Assembly (NCBI GenBank): GCA_014804365.1
Contig: JAAUZX010000076.1
Location: forward strand, 1 to 47,278
Direction of reading: 5' to 3'
Source: Lachnospiraceae bacterium
GTDB lineage: Bacteria; Bacillota; Clostridia; Lachnospirales; Lachnospiraceae
Length of the DNA stretch: 47,278 nt
The notes beneath the pieces were generated by a model. The model searched no databases. It saw only the letters and a program-made list of their open reading frames with translations, and was not told the origin of the DNA. Made by a program: the position numbers and the translations under genes. Below, piece by piece: positions 33,394 through 44,006 of this stretch. Each line of letters begins with the position of its first letter. Within the stretch, counting starts at the first letter, position 1.

Positions 33394-35502
33394 ATGGACA
33401 TGGAAGGAAAAAGGATGAATACACGGAAACAGGATAAGAAGCCGCAAAAAGAAAAGGCGGGACGGGCTTTCGGTTTCAGTATACGCGGACAAATGCTGAT
33501 CGGATTTTGTGTGCCGATTTTATTTCTTGTGCTGGTTGGTATTATTTCTTATAATAAGGCATCAACGGGATTGACGGAAAATTATGAACAATCGACTATA
33601 AATGCGCTGGAAATGACCAGAAATTCACTGGACAGTTCTTTTCAGGTGGTCCGTTAGGATGTGATGGAATTAGGACAGGAATCATCAGTCCGTTCTTATT
33701 CTTTGGGCGCGCTCAGCAAGGATTCTTCCAAAAAAGACCAGAGTAAAAATGATATAAAAACCAGAGTCAGTATCATGGAGACTTCCAACGATATTATCCA
33801 AGATGTTCACATTATTCCAGTGGATGGCGAGATGGTTGTGACATCCAAGACTTTAAGCAGTTCGGAAATCGATAGTTTTATGAACGAACTTAAGGCTTCG
33901 GAGGATAGTTCGCTTTTGGACGGTAACTTTGTGCAATGGAATGCTAACCACCCATGCATTGACGATAAAATGGAGATCTCCGGAGAAGATTATCCTGTTT
34001 TTTGCAGTCAGGCTATTCGTTCCGGTGAAAATGAGGCTCTGATCGTGATCGATGTCAGTACAAAAGGAATCCGCAATCTGTTAAGCGAGTTGGATTTCGG
34101 GGAAAACAGTCAGGTTTCTTTTGTGATGGACGGTGGTAAGGAAATCAACTGCGGATCGGAGATTCCTATATTGGATACCGATTTTTTTACGGAAGGGAAA
34201 GCGGAAGATGCCGAGTGGTTTACGCAGTATGTGACCTATGAGCAGGAAGAATACTTCTATATGATGTGTAAGAGTGAGATCGTGGACGGGTATATTACCG
34301 TTCTTGTGCCGAGGGACAACATTATCAGAAGTTCGATGGAGATCCGCAATCTGACTTTGATGTTAGTCGTATCGGCAATGGTATTGGCGATTATACTCGG
34401 ATTTTTCATTATCACGGGCATCAGCGGTAACATCGGCAGGAGTGTAAATTCCTTGAGGCGGGTAGCAGAGGGAGAACTGTATCTTCCGAAGAATAACGAG
34501 CGGATTCCGAACAACGAGTTCGGTAATCTTCATGGGGCGATCAGGGATACGGTTGTCAAGATCCGTCAGTTGATTCTGGAAGTTGTAAAAATGATGGGAA
34601 TTGTCTCGGATTCCGGCGATCTCGTGGAGGAATCGGGAAGGCAGGTCAGCCGCTATGTGCAGGATATGAGTGAACAGATGGAGCGCGTAGAGAATATTGT
34701 GGAGAGCGAGAATGTGGAAATAGAAAGCTGTAATGTGCAGATGGAAAGGCTTTCTAATGAGATCAAAGCTGTCAGCAGCGGAATCATGGAAACCATCGAA
34801 CAGGTTCACCAGTCCAGGGATATGATCAGCAGCGGACAGGAAGCCGTGGAGGTTATGACAAAGCAGGCGGTGCAGACGACTCAGGCAACCGGAGAAGTGC
34901 AGCAAAAGGTCTCTCTTTTGGGTGGAAAACTGGATGACATTGCTGATTTTGCAGAGATCATTCAAGAGATTGCTTCTCAGACGAATCTGCTCTCTCTAAA
35001 TGCATCGATCGAAGCGGCAAGGGCAGGTGAGAACGGCAGGGGTTTTGCCGTGGTCGCAGAGGAAATAAGGAAGCTGGCGGACAGCGCCGGTTCTACAGCG
35101 GCTTCTATACAGAATATGATACAGGAGATCCGCGTATATTCCAAAGAAGCGGTAGAGCGGGTGGAAATAGCGGAGAACATAGTGACAAAGCAGGGAGAAA
35201 GTGTAGAGAATACGGCTGATGCGTTTAAAAACATAAATCAGTTCCTTAAGAGTGTAACGGATGAAATGGAGCGGCTTTCCGTGAGGGTAGAGGGAATGAA
35301 CAACGAGCGGAGAATCATGCGTTCTTCCATACATTCCATCGGTGAGCTTTCAGGTGATTTGGTTCATTTCTCGGAAGAGATGAAGGAATCTTTGCATCTG
35401 CAGGTAGGTGCGGCAGGGACGCTGACCGTACAGGCAGATCGGTTGAAAGAAAATATGACAACTTTGGAGAAAGCGGTGCAGACTTTTAAAGTAGAAGAGT
35501 AA
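33394..35502 (+). pseudogene. Methyl-accepting chemotaxis protein, interrupted by an in-frame TAG
   Basis: The frame is continuous from ATG 33394 to TAA 35502 except for one TAG at 33655-33657 (…VVR*DVMELG…). Before it: a cytoplasmic Lys-rich leader and membrane helix 1 (~30-52). After it: the rest of the periplasmic sensor region, helix 2 (TLMLVVSAMVLAIILGF), HAMP, and a full MCP signalling tip ([20 protein letters not shown] read in pieces, [16 protein letters not shown]). Without the stop the receptor would be about 702 aa, a normal size. Nothing else is degraded, so the mutation is recent, a sequencing error, or rarely read through. No other chemotaxis gene is in the window. Confidence 0.85.
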
Positions 35503-35531
35503 GAAAAAGGTAAGAAAAACAAATTTTTTCT

Positions 35532-35564
35532 AAAAGAGTGGTTTACAAAACCGCTCTTTTATTA
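35532..35564 (+). terminator. Terminator of the chemoreceptor gene
   Basis: AAAAGAGTGGTTT / AAACCGCTCTTTT stem with loop ACA and one mismatch, then a T/A-rich tail. Confidence 0.85.
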
Positions 35565-35576
35565 TATGATGGTTAT

Positions 35577-35636
35577 GGAAAACGATTTCCGGAAAACATT
35601 TTCCATAGCTTTTCCGAAAGACAGATCGTTTTCGGA
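35577..35636 (+). promoter_or_regulatory. LacI-type operator cluster
   Basis: Two abutting palindromes: GGAAAACGATTTCC (35577-35590; central CG, as LacI-family sites have) and GGAAAACATTTTCC (35591-35604). A third half-related site ATCGTTTTCGGAA lies at 35624-35636, just before the ATG at 35648. Position implies autoregulation by the LacI protein. Confidence 0.65.
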
Positions 35637-35647
35637 ATGGAAAAATA

Positions 35648-36637
35648 ATGGTATCGATCAAAGATGTCGCGAAACAGGCGGGTGTGGCTATCTCCACTGT
35701 CTCTAAGGTGCTGAACAATTACCCTAACGTGAGCGAGGAAACGAAGAAAAAAGTGAATCAGGCGGTGGAGGAGTTAAATTTCGTGCCTAACTCCGTCGCG
35801 GCAGCCTTATCCTCGAAGCAGTCCGGCAGGGTAGCGCTTCTTTTGAACCTGAGCAATGTGACTCAGGCGGTAGATGAGATCAACATGCAGTATATGGCAG
35901 GCACCATCGGACAGGCGGTAGATATGAATCTGGATGTGATCACGGTCTTCTATTCCATGCTTAAGAATAAGAGCATTGAGGAAGTGATACGTTATCTGCG
36001 GTCCCAGAGTATTACGGGATTGATTATCTTCGGAATGTCTAAGGAAGACAAGGTGCTGCACAGGCTGATCGAGGCGCAGATCTTTAAGATCGTGGTGGTT
36101 GATGCACCGATCGTCAACGAAAGCACGTCATCTATCTGGATCGACCAGGAGAGAGCGCAGTATGACGTGGCGAAGAAGACCGTTATGGAGAATAAGAGCA
36201 AGAGCATTCTTTATCTGGCGGGTAAGAAGAACGGTTACGTTACGGATGAACGGCTCAAGGGGATAAGGCGTCTGGCGCAGGAACAGAAGCTTCCGCTGCT
36301 CATAAGAAATGGCGAGTTTTCCGAGCTGCAGGCGAGAAATCTTACATTCAGATATGCCAAAAATAAGGATGTGGTGGTGTGTGCGTCCGACCTGATGGCG
36401 ATCGGGGCGATGAAGGCTCTTACCGAGATGGATATTTTCCGGCCGGTGTGCGGTTTCGACGGTATTACGCTGATGGGATATGCGGGTAAGCAGATGAATA
36501 CCGTCAGGCAGAATTTTAAAGGAATTGCGTCGGATGCGGTAAAAGAGTTGAAGCGGCTGCTGGAAGGCGGCGACGGACAGCAGATCGTACTGGATTATGA
36601 GTTGGCGAGAATGAAATATATGGATATTATATGCTGA
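35648..36637 (+). CDS. LacI family transcriptional regulator
   Basis: 329 aa. N-terminal helix-turn-helix 3-~50: SIKDVAKQAGVAISTVSKVLNN and hinge helix SVAAALSSKQSG. The remainder is a periplasmic-binding-protein-like effector domain with SSIWIDQERAQYD and VVCASDLMAIGAMKAL, the latter a family signature. Genomic position directly before glycogen phosphorylase, and close to two alpha-glucosidases, suggests control of alpha-glucan use (MalR-like role, inferred). Probably autoregulated through 35577-35636. GAATGG-A-rich leader, weak ribosome site. Confidence 0.92.
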   Translation: MVSIKDVAKQAGVAISTVSKVLNNYPNVSEETKKKVNQAVEELNFVPNSVAAALSSKQSGRVALLLNLSNVTQAVDEINMQYMAGTIGQAVDMNLDVITVFYSMLKNKSIEEVIRYLRSQSITGLIIFGMSKEDKVLHRLIEAQIFKIVVVDAPIVNESTSSIWIDQERAQYDVAKKTVMENKSKSILYLAGKKNGYVTDERLKGIRRLAQEQKLPLLIRNGEFSELQARNLTFRYAKNKDVVVCASDLMAIGAMKALTEMDIFRPVCGFDGITLMGYAGKQMNTVRQNFKGIASDAVKELKRLLEGGDGQQIVLDYELARMKYMDIIC

Positions 36638-36702
36638 CATGTAAAACGGAAATATTTTTATTAAGAATACATTAACACAACAAATGGTTAGGAGGAAAAA
36701 TC

Positions 36703-39012
36703 ATGGCACAGGCAAGCAACTTGAAACGGGATGTATTGGTACTGAATCTGGAGAAGGAGCTGGAGGAGCAGACACAGGACGGTTACGGAAAGAGCGTGGC
36801 TGAGTGCAGCAACGAAGAGCTCTACTACAGTTTGTTACAGTTATCCAAGAAGCTGATGGCAGTTTCTGAGCCGATCGAGGGCGAGAAGAAGATCTACTAT
36901 ATTTCCGCAGAATTTCTGATCGGTAAGCTGTTATCCAACAATCTGATCAACTTAGGAATCTATGATAAATTAGAAGAGATTCTGACGAAAAACGGCAAGA
37001 GCTTGAGCGCGATCGAGGAGATCGAGCCGGAACCTTCACTTGGTAACGGCGGACTGGGACGTCTGGCAGCATGTTTCCTTGACTCTATTGCGACGCTGGG
37101 ACTTCCCGGAGAAGGTATCGGTTTGAATTATCACTTCGGTCTGTTCAAGCAGGTATTTAAAGATAAATTACAGACAGCGGAAAAGAATGACTGGATCGAA
37201 GATCAGTCCTGGCTGACCAAGACAGATACTTCTTTCGAAGTAGCTTTTGGTGATAGAAAAGTGACTTCCAGATTGTACGACATTGATGTAATCGGATATG
37301 ACAATGGTGTCAACAAGCTGAGACTGTTTGATATTGAGACGCTGGATGAGAGCCTTGTCAAGAAGGGCATTGATTTCGATAAAGAAGATATCGAGAAAAA
37401 CCTGACCTTGTTCTTATATCCGGACGATTCCGATGAGGCCGGCAATCTTCTTCGTATCTATCAGCAATATTTCATGGTAAGCAATGCTGCACAGCTTATC
37501 TTAAAAGAGATGAAAGAGAAGAAGTACGATCTGCGTACAATGTATGATCACGCAGTGATCCAGATCAATGATACGCACCCGACTATGGTAATTCCCGAAT
37601 TAATCAGAATCCTTGTGGATGAGAAAGCATTTACCATGGACGAGGCGATTGACGTTGTAAGCAAGACATGTGCATATACGAATCATACGATCCTTGCGGA
37701 AGCATTGGAAAAATGGCCTCTTGAGTACCTTGAGAAAGTAGTGCCCCAGTTAGTTCCTATCATCAAGGAATTAGACAAGAGAGTGGCAGCGAAATATGAT
37801 GATCCGAAGGTACAGATCATTGATGAGAATGACAGAGTGCATATGGCACACATCGATATACACTACGGCTTCTCCGTAAACGGCGTGGCTGCGATCCACA
37901 CGGAGATCCTGAAGGATACCGAGCTGAATGCTTTTTATAAGATTTATCCTGAGAAGTTTAACAATAAGACTAACGGCATCACATTTAGAAGATGGCTGTT
38001 ATCCTGTAACCATGAGCTGGCAGCATTCCTTTCCCAGACCATCGGTGACGGCTATAAGAAGGATGCGGATAAGCTGGAGAAGCTGCTTGAGTTTATCGAT
38101 GACGATGCAGTGCTTGACCGCATTGCCGAGATCAAGATGAACCGCAAGAAAGACCTGGCGGCTTATGTGAAAGAAGTGGAAGGCGTGACCTTAAATCCCG
38201 ATTCCATCTTTGATTTACAGAGTAAGAGACTGCATGAATACAAGCGGCAGCAGATGAATGCGCTTTACATCATTCATAAATATCTGGAGATTAAAGCCGG
38301 CAAGAAGCCTGCAAGACCGATGACTTTTATCTTCGGTGCAAAGGCAGCTCCCGCTTATGTGATCGCACAGGATATTATCCACCTGTTGCTTGTATTGCAG
38401 GAGATCGTCAACAACGATCCTGATGTGAGCCCTTACATGACAGTGCTCATGGTTGAGAACTACAATGTGGCTTATGCAGAGAAGATGATTCCCGCCTGCG
38501 ATATCTCTGAGCAGATTTCCCTTGCTTCCAAGGAGGCATCCGGAACGGGTAACATGAAGTACATGTTAAACGGTGCGGTTACACTGGGTACATCTGATGG
38601 TGCGAATGTGGAGATCCACGAGCTTGTAGGTGATGATAACATTTACATCTTCGGTGAAAAGTCTGAGGATGTCATCAAGCATTACGAGAAGGCAGATTAT
38701 GTAGCTAAGGACTACTATAAGAAGAGCCCTGTGATCAAAGAGGCGGTTGATTTCATTGTCAGCAAGGAAGCTCTTAAGGTAGGTCACAAGAAGAATCTGG
38801 AAAGACTGTATAAAGAACTGCTGAATAAAGACTGGTTCATGACACTGTTAGATTTGGAAGACTATATCAAGACCAAAGATCAGATGATGGCGGATTACGA
38901 GGATCAGAAGAAGTGGCGTAAGATGATGCTTGTCAACATCGCTAAGGCAGGATTCTTCTCATCTGACAGAACGATTGAGGAGTATAACAGGGATATCTGG
39001 AAATTGAGATAG
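36703..39012 (+). CDS. glgP: Glycogen/alpha-glucan phosphorylase (GT35)
   Basis: 769 aa, slightly shorter than the ~800-840 usual, without large gaps. It releases glucose 1-phosphate from the non-reducing ends of glycogen or maltodextrin using phosphate, in the cytosol. Pyridoxal-phosphate Lys619 lies in [17 protein letters not shown]. Other signatures: [17 protein letters not shown] near residue 110, [47 protein letters not shown] 36691-36696 before ATG 36703, only 65 bases after the LacI gene, so either cotranscribed or from a short own promoter. Codon use resembles that of the PPi-phosphofructokinase, suggesting high expression. Confidence 0.95.
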   Translation: MAQASNLKRDVLVLNLEKELEEQTQDGYGKSVAECSNEELYYSLLQLSKKLMAVSEPIEGEKKIYYISAEFLIGKLLSNNLINLGIYDKLEEILTKNGKSLSAIEEIEPEPSLGNGGLGRLAACFLDSIATLGLPGEGIGLNYHFGLFKQVFKDKLQTAEKNDWIEDQSWLTKTDTSFEVAFGDRKVTSRLYDIDVIGYDNGVNKLRLFDIETLDESLVKKGIDFDKEDIEKNLTLFLYPDDSDEAGNLLRIYQQYFMVSNAAQLILKEMKEKKYDLRTMYDHAVIQINDTHPTMVIPELIRILVDEKAFTMDEAIDVVSKTCAYTNHTILAEALEKWPLEYLEKVVPQLVPIIKELDKRVAAKYDDPKVQIIDENDRVHMAHIDIHYGFSVNGVAAIHTEILKDTELNAFYKIYPEKFNNKTNGITFRRWLLSCNHELAAFLSQTIGDGYKKDADKLEKLLEFIDDDAVLDRIAEIKMNRKKDLAAYVKEVEGVTLNPDSIFDLQSKRLHEYKRQQMNALYIIHKYLEIKAGKKPARPMTFIFGAKAAPAYVIAQDIIHLLLVLQEIVNNDPDVSPYMTVLMVENYNVAYAEKMIPACDISEQISLASKEASGTGNMKYMLNGAVTLGTSDGANVEIHELVGDDNIYIFGEKSEDVIKHYEKADYVAKDYYKKSPVIKEAVDFIVSKEALKVGHKKNLERLYKELLNKDWFMTLLDLEDYIKTKDQMMADYEDQKKWRKMMLVNIAKAGFFSSDRTIEEYNRDIWKLR

Positions 39013-39034
39013 TAAGTGATAAAGATGTACAAAT

Positions 39035-39068
39035 AGGGCGGACGACGCAAGTCGTTCCGCCCTGTTTT
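39035..39068 (+). terminator. Terminator of glgP
   Basis: AGGGCGGACGAC / GTCGTTCCGCCCT stem (39035-39046, 39051-39063; one bulged T), loop GCAA, then GTTTTA. A second small hairpin GGCGG…CCGCC follows at 39074-39090. Confidence 0.88.
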
Positions 39069-39174
39069 AAATAGGCGGATCATGACCGCCATATGCATAT
39101 ATGACTACAATCGATAAGGGCATTGCTCAATCATCCATTTTTGATGATTTTACAACACCCTCATTTGGCTATGG

Positions 39175-40839
39175 TTATTTCCTCAGCACAAAAGCTTCAT
39201 AAGGCTTCAGCGTCACATTCGGCTGATCATACCTATTTTCTCTATTGGAAATCAAACATGGCATTCCCACAAACTCATCAGGAATGGTAAAATCCGTCTC
39301 ATGGTCGCAGAAGCTGCATACCACAAGCAGTTTCTCCTGCTCCAACGTCCTGGTGTATACGAATAATTCCTCACTGTCCGGCAGAAGCAGCTCGTATCTG
39401 CCGTATACCATGACAGGATTATCTTTTCGCAGCGCGATCAGCTTCTTATAATAGTGGAATACGGAATCGGGATCTGCCGTCTGTGCCTTAGCGTTGATCT
39501 CTTTATAATTGGGATTGACGGCAATCCAAGGGGTTCCGGTGGTGAACCCGGCTTGAGCGGAGTCATCCCACTGCACCGGAGTTCTGGCGTTGTCCCGGCT
39601 CTTAAAAGTAATGCAAGGCCAGAATACTTCATGGGACAGTGAGCCGTCCGCACACCACTCTTTGTACGCATTGATACTCTCGATATCATGGAAATCGTCA
39701 GGGCTTGTAAAAGGATAATTCGTCATGCCCAGTTCTTCGCCCTGATAGATGTAAGGAGTGCCCTGCAGCATATGCAGACAAGTAGCCAGCATTTTCGCAG
39801 AAGCTTCCCGGTACTGCGGACGGTCATCGCCGAAGCGTGATACTGCGCGGGGCTGGTCGTGATTATCCCAGAACAGGCTGTTCCATGCTTGACCATATAG
39901 GTCAACCTGCCAACGGGACAATGTTTTCTTCAGTGTGGTAAGCGGCAGTTTTTCGTCTGTCCACTTTCCGTATTTGCCATCGCCTTCCACATGCTCAAAC
40001 TGAAATACCATGTCAAGTTCATGGGTGTTCTCTCCGGCATATTGCTTCGCCAGTTCCGTGGTCACGCCGGCTGTCTCGCCTACGGTCATAATATTGTATT
40101 TAGACAATACCTTCTCATTCATCTCCTGAAGATATTTGTGCACATTCGGGCCGTGAACACAATAAGGGCCAAAGTCGCCATACAGACCGCTGCTCTCGCC
40201 GTCCGGCATTTCTTTCGTCTTGGAGATCATGCTGATCACGTCCATGCGGAAACCGTCGATACCCTTATCGCACCACCAGGTCATCATGTCGAACACTTCC
40301 TGCCGTACCTTCGGGTTATCCCAGTTTAAGTCCGGCTGTTTCTTGGAAAAAAGGTGCAGATAATACATATCAGTCGTCTCATCATACTGCCATGCCGGGC
40401 CGCCGAAACAGGAACCCCAGTTGTTGGGCGGAGTCTGGGAATCCTTACCCTCGCGCCAAATATAATAGTCGCGGTATTCATTGTCCCTAGACTTTCTGCT
40501 CTCCATAAACCATTTGTGCTCATCGGAAGTATGATTCACCACCAGATCCATAACGATCCTGATTCCCCGCTCATGAGCCTTAACTAATAATTCATCGAAG
40601 TCCTCCATCGTGCCGAATTCATCCATGATCGCCCGATAATCGCTGATATCGTACCCGTTGTCGTCGTTGGGCGACTTGTACACCGGCGACATCCAGATCA
40701 CATCGATCCCCAGATACTTCAAATAATCCAACCTGCTGATGATTCCCTGCAGATCCCCGATCCCATCACCGTTACTGTCCATAAAACTACGCGGATAAAT
40801 CTGATAAACAACCGCTTCCTTCCACCAAGCCCTGTTCAT
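39175..40839 (-). CDS. GH13 alpha-glucosidase, oligo-1,6-glucosidase type
   Basis: 554 aa from ATG 40839 (MNRAWWKEAVVYQ), preceded by GAAAGGA and GGTGA; the longer frame to 40878 is unsupported. GH13 barrel motifs: DLVVNHTSDEH, nucleophile Asp200 in GFRMDVISM, acid/base Glu255 in VGETAG, and NHDQPR. The residue after the nucleophile is Val201, the residue that in yeast isomaltase and Bacillus oligo-1,6-glucosidase goes with alpha-1,6 cleavage, so isomaltose-type substrates are expected. C-terminal beta domain at ~480-554. Intracellular. 66 bases downstream of the second GH13 gene, same strand, probably one operon. Confidence 0.9.
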   Translation of the reverse strand: MNRAWWKEAVVYQIYPRSFMDSNGDGIGDLQGIISRLDYLKYLGIDVIWMSPVYKSPNDDNGYDISDYRAIMDEFGTMEDFDELLVKAHERGIRIVMDLVVNHTSDEHKWFMESRKSRDNEYRDYYIWREGKDSQTPPNNWGSCFGGPAWQYDETTDMYYLHLFSKKQPDLNWDNPKVRQEVFDMMTWWCDKGIDGFRMDVISMISKTKEMPDGESSGLYGDFGPYCVHGPNVHKYLQEMNEKVLSKYNIMTVGETAGVTTELAKQYAGENTHELDMVFQFEHVEGDGKYGKWTDEKLPLTTLKKTLSRWQVDLYGQAWNSLFWDNHDQPRAVSRFGDDRPQYREASAKMLATCLHMLQGTPYIYQGEELGMTNYPFTSPDDFHDIESINAYKEWCADGSLSHEVFWPCITFKSRDNARTPVQWDDSAQAGFTTGTPWIAVNPNYKEINAKAQTADPDSVFHYYKKLIALRKDNPVMVYGRYELLLPDSEELFVYTRTLEQEKLLVVCSFCDHETDFTIPDEFVGMPCLISNRENRYDQPNVTLKPYEAFVLRK

Positions 40840-40905
40840 AATTTCACCGTTCCTTTCTATAAAATAAAGTACCTGCAATCTGTCGTCCGCTCTCGATATA
40901 TCTTA

Positions 40906-42570
40906 TCACATCTCAAGTATCAGCACCTGATACCCATACAACCGAATCCTCCCGTTATCTTCCGCAATATCCCCATAATTATTCAACAGCACCTTTTGAT
41001 GCCCGCCCGGCAGCACAATCTCCTGCGCCTCCCTCTGGTAATTCCCGACCACCAACAGCGTCTTATCCCCTTTTCGATTATACGCCATCAGATTATGCCG
41101 CTCTTCCCACACCGGCTCCAAAGCGCCGTACACTACCGTTTCTTTGTAAGCAGGATCTTTACGCAGCGAAATCAGCTTTTTATAAAAGTTCCATACGGAC
41201 TCCGGGTTCTTCCTCTGCTCCGCAGCATTAATAGAAGTATAATTCGGATTCACTTTCAGCCACGGCGTACCCGTAGTAAATCCCGCATTGGCCTCATCGG
41301 ACCACTGCATAGGAGTACGGGCATTGTCTCTACTGAACTTCGACACTGCTTTTAACGCCTCTTCCGGTGAGAGCCCCGCTTCCAGTGCAACTTTGTATTC
41401 ATCATGGCTGGAAATATCGTCCACTTCCTCAATGGACGTAATAGGTACATTTTCCATGCCGAGTTCCTGTCCCTGATAAATAAAAGGAAGACCACGCAGC
41501 ATAAAATTTAACGCCGCCAGCATTTTCTTGCTTTCCTCACAGCAGTCACCTTCAGGGATATAATGGCTGACGCCGCGCGGCTCGTCATGATTTTCGATGA
41601 TATTGGACAGAAATCCGATCTCTCCCACTTTGGCCTGTGACTCAAAGCAGCATTTTTTATAATCATCCGGCGTGACTGGTTGCGCGTCATACCAGCCTTT
41701 TTGGCTCTTGCCGAAAATAGTCTCATTAAAGTCGAACATACTGGAGAAGTAACCGTCATCTCCGATGAAATCCGGTATTTCCTCAGGCTTTTCATTGAAT
41801 ACCTCGCCCACGGCGAAAGCATCGTATTTCTTGAAGGTGCGGTCACGCATTTCGCCCAGGAATTCCCCGATGCCTTTGGCTTCCTGTAACATGGCGTAAA
41901 TGCTGCAAAGACCGTCGTTTCTGTCCGGAGCATAATTCCGGAAAGGCATCGCTTTCTTAATATTAATGATGGCATCGATGCGGAAACCGCCCAGGCCTTT
42001 ATCCAGCCACCAGTTGATGTTCTTGTAGACTTTTTCCCGAAGTTCGGGATTTTCCCAGTTTAAGTCAGGCTGCTTCTTGTGAAATACATGCAGATACTGC
42101 TTGTCGGTGCCGGGCAGATCTTCCCACACCGGACCGCCGAAGTAGGAACGCCAGTTGGTGGGCAGTTCCCCCTCCTTCTTGTCTAGAAGATAAAAGAAAT
42201 TGCCGTATTTTCCGTCGGGGTCCTCGCAGGCTCTCCTGAACCATTCGTGTTCGTCGGAACAGTGATTTACCACCAGGTCCATAAGAATGTACATATTGCG
42301 CTTTTTCGCCTCGGCAATCAGACGTTCCATATCCTCCATGGTGCCGAAACGGGGATCAATGTTGTAATAATCGGAGATATCGTATCCCTGATCTGCAAGG
42401 GGAGACTGATAACAGGGCGAGAGCCAGACAATGTCCACGCCCAGATCCTGCAGATAATCCAGTTTGCTGATAATGCCGGGAATGTCGCCGATTCCGTCAC
42501 CGTTGGAATCATAGAAACTCTTGGGATATATTTGATATGCTACCTTGTCATGCCACCATTTTTTCATCAT
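40906..42570 (-). CDS. GH13 alpha-glucosidase, second type
   Basis: 554 aa from ATG 42570 (MMKKWWHDKVAYQIYP), GGGAGG 7 bases upstream. Same GH13 layout: DLVVNHCSDEHEW, nucleophile Asp199 in GFRIDAIIN, acid/base Glu256 in VGEVFNE, NHDEPRG. The residue after the nucleophile is Ala200 instead of the Val of its neighbour, pointing away from strict alpha-1,6 specificity and toward alpha-1,4-linked maltodextrins or another glucoside (inference). First gene of a likely two-gene operon; the AraC regulator lies immediately upstream on the same strand, with a ~110-base AT-rich gap for a promoter. Confidence 0.9.
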   Translation of the reverse strand: MMKKWWHDKVAYQIYPKSFYDSNGDGIGDIPGIISKLDYLQDLGVDIVWLSPCYQSPLADQGYDISDYYNIDPRFGTMEDMERLIAEAKKRNMYILMDLVVNHCSDEHEWFRRACEDPDGKYGNFFYLLDKKEGELPTNWRSYFGGPVWEDLPGTDKQYLHVFHKKQPDLNWENPELREKVYKNINWWLDKGLGGFRIDAIINIKKAMPFRNYAPDRNDGLCSIYAMLQEAKGIGEFLGEMRDRTFKKYDAFAVGEVFNEKPEEIPDFIGDDGYFSSMFDFNETIFGKSQKGWYDAQPVTPDDYKKCCFESQAKVGEIGFLSNIIENHDEPRGVSHYIPEGDCCEESKKMLAALNFMLRGLPFIYQGQELGMENVPITSIEEVDDISSHDEYKVALEAGLSPEEALKAVSKFSRDNARTPMQWSDEANAGFTTGTPWLKVNPNYTSINAAEQRKNPESVWNFYKKLISLRKDPAYKETVVYGALEPVWEERHNLMAYNRKGDKTLLVVGNYQREAQEIVLPGGHQKVLLNNYGDIAEDNGRIRLYGYQVLILEM

Positions 42571-42681
42571 AACGCTGCCTCCCGTGGTATTTCCTGAGTG
42601 GAAAAATTTGTGTTGTCTTAAATACATTTTAGTGACATGTACGGGAGATGTCTTGCAATTATTTGATTAAAAACTACGAAA

Positions 42682-43623
42682 TTATGACTTTTCGGCATGA
42701 GCCTTTCGATACTGCGCAGGGGTGGTTCCTGTATATTTGCGAAATTCCCGCAGAAAATTTCCGAGGTTATTATAGCCGCACTCCAGACAGATTTCCGTGA
42801 CGGAAAGCCCGCTCTCTTCCAGAAGCCGTCTGGTCTGCATAATGCGGTACTCATTGATATATTCCATGGGAGAACGGCCGATGGCCTTTTTGAAAAGACG
42901 GCAGAAATATTGTTCGTTCAGATTTACCTGTTTTGCCAGATCGGCAATGTATATTTTGTCCTGATAGTTATCCTTAATATAGGTAAGAACCGTTTTGACA
43001 CTTTCGATACGCTTGTCCAGATTTTTCTCCGTGGGCATAAAAAGCCTGTGATCGGAGAGGGAGGCAAGGATGTAGAGCAGGGAAGATTTAATATATAATT
43101 GACTGGTCAAGTCATCGGTAACCAGACTGCTGTCCGCCAGGGAAGCTTCCATGGGAGAATCATCTGCAGCGCTTTGTTCGAAAGAGTGCATGATCTGCAT
43201 GAAGGCATTCCGGATCGGGACAAAAGCGGGATGTTCGGGCATAATACACCGCGGAAAAAGCAGCCGGCCGCTCCGGATAGGCTTGATCAGGTGAATCTGT
43301 GCCTCATCATAGGAGTCAAAGCTCAGGATGCCGGGAGCAAAGACAACGGCATCTTCCCAATGGTGGTCGGAGGATTCTGTGATGATACTGTGCAGTTCGC
43401 CGGGATTGATAAAGTAGAGGCACTCGGAACAAACCGGAAAGGACTCCATATTGATTTCCAACCGGAATTCCCCGCCAGAAAAGTACAGGATCTCCGCTTC
43501 ATCATGCCAGTGGTGTTTCACGAGCGTTCCTTTTCCCACGGAATGGGTGCGATAGATCGCGCAGGGAAAAGATTTCGTGCCATGCGGGCGGACTTCTTTT
43601 AGGATGGAAGGCTGCTGGTCCAT
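42682..43623 (-). CDS. AraC family regulator with cupin sensor domain
   Basis: 313 aa. N-terminal AraC-type cupin (~20-150): HHWHDEAEILYFSGGEFRLE and YFINPGELHSI are typical sugar-sensing jelly-roll text. C-terminal double helix-turn-helix (~210-310): IYIADLAKQVNLNEQYFCRLFKK in pieces, then GRSPMEYINEYRI and 'SVTEICLECGYNNLGNFLREFRKYTGTTPAQYRK' in the usual order. AAAGGA 8 bases before ATG 43623. Transcribed toward the two GH13 genes, which it probably activates when a maltose-like effector binds; effector identity is inferred from context only. Confidence 0.92.
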   Translation of the reverse strand: MDQQPSILKEVRPHGTKSFPCAIYRTHSVGKGTLVKHHWHDEAEILYFSGGEFRLEINMESFPVCSECLYFINPGELHSIITESSDHHWEDAVVFAPGILSFDSYDEAQIHLIKPIRSGRLLFPRCIMPEHPAFVPIRNAFMQIMHSFEQSAADDSPMEASLADSSLVTDDLTSQLYIKSSLLYILASLSDHRLFMPTEKNLDKRIESVKTVLTYIKDNYQDKIYIADLAKQVNLNEQYFCRLFKKAIGRSPMEYINEYRIMQTRRLLEESGLSVTEICLECGYNNLGNFLREFRKYTGTTPAQYRKAHAEKS

Positions 43624-43871
43624 ATTGGGATTCCTTTCATGAGGTAAAATGATCGCAACGATTCTTATACTTTATTATAGTAGATATGTCAGAAATGTAC
43701 AGAGTGATTCCGGAGTGTTCCCGGCGCATAGGATGCCGTCATACGGGGAATGATAGGCATTAAAGTATCTCGTTATCAAGCGCAGGGGAATATTTTTATA
43801 CAGGAGATGATATCGGTCTGTGGGAAAAGCACCTCGCCTTTCTTGTCTATATAGGTATTTACATATCCTAA

Positions 43872-43900
43872 TTGTAATATTGTATACCCTGTGATAGAAT
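43872..43900 (+). promoter_or_regulatory. Promoter for the polytopic membrane protein gene
   Basis: TTGTAA (43872-43877), 17 bases, TAGAAT (43895-43900). The rest of the gap 43624-44006 holds no gene; a strong AGGAGGAG at 43939-43946 lies upstream of the start. Confidence 0.55.
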
Positions 43901-44006
43901 TATCTACACAAGTTAAAAGCACTTATATAGACAAATATAGGAGGAGAAGACGATACACGGCGGCAGGAAAACGAAGGATTACGCATAAGTATCGTACAGA
44001 CGGAAG

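Noticed and set aside
33655..33657. Pyrrolysine or programmed readthrough at the TAG
   Set aside because: No stem-loop insertion element seen after the codon, and a chemoreceptor has no reason to need a special residue there; mutation or base error is simpler.
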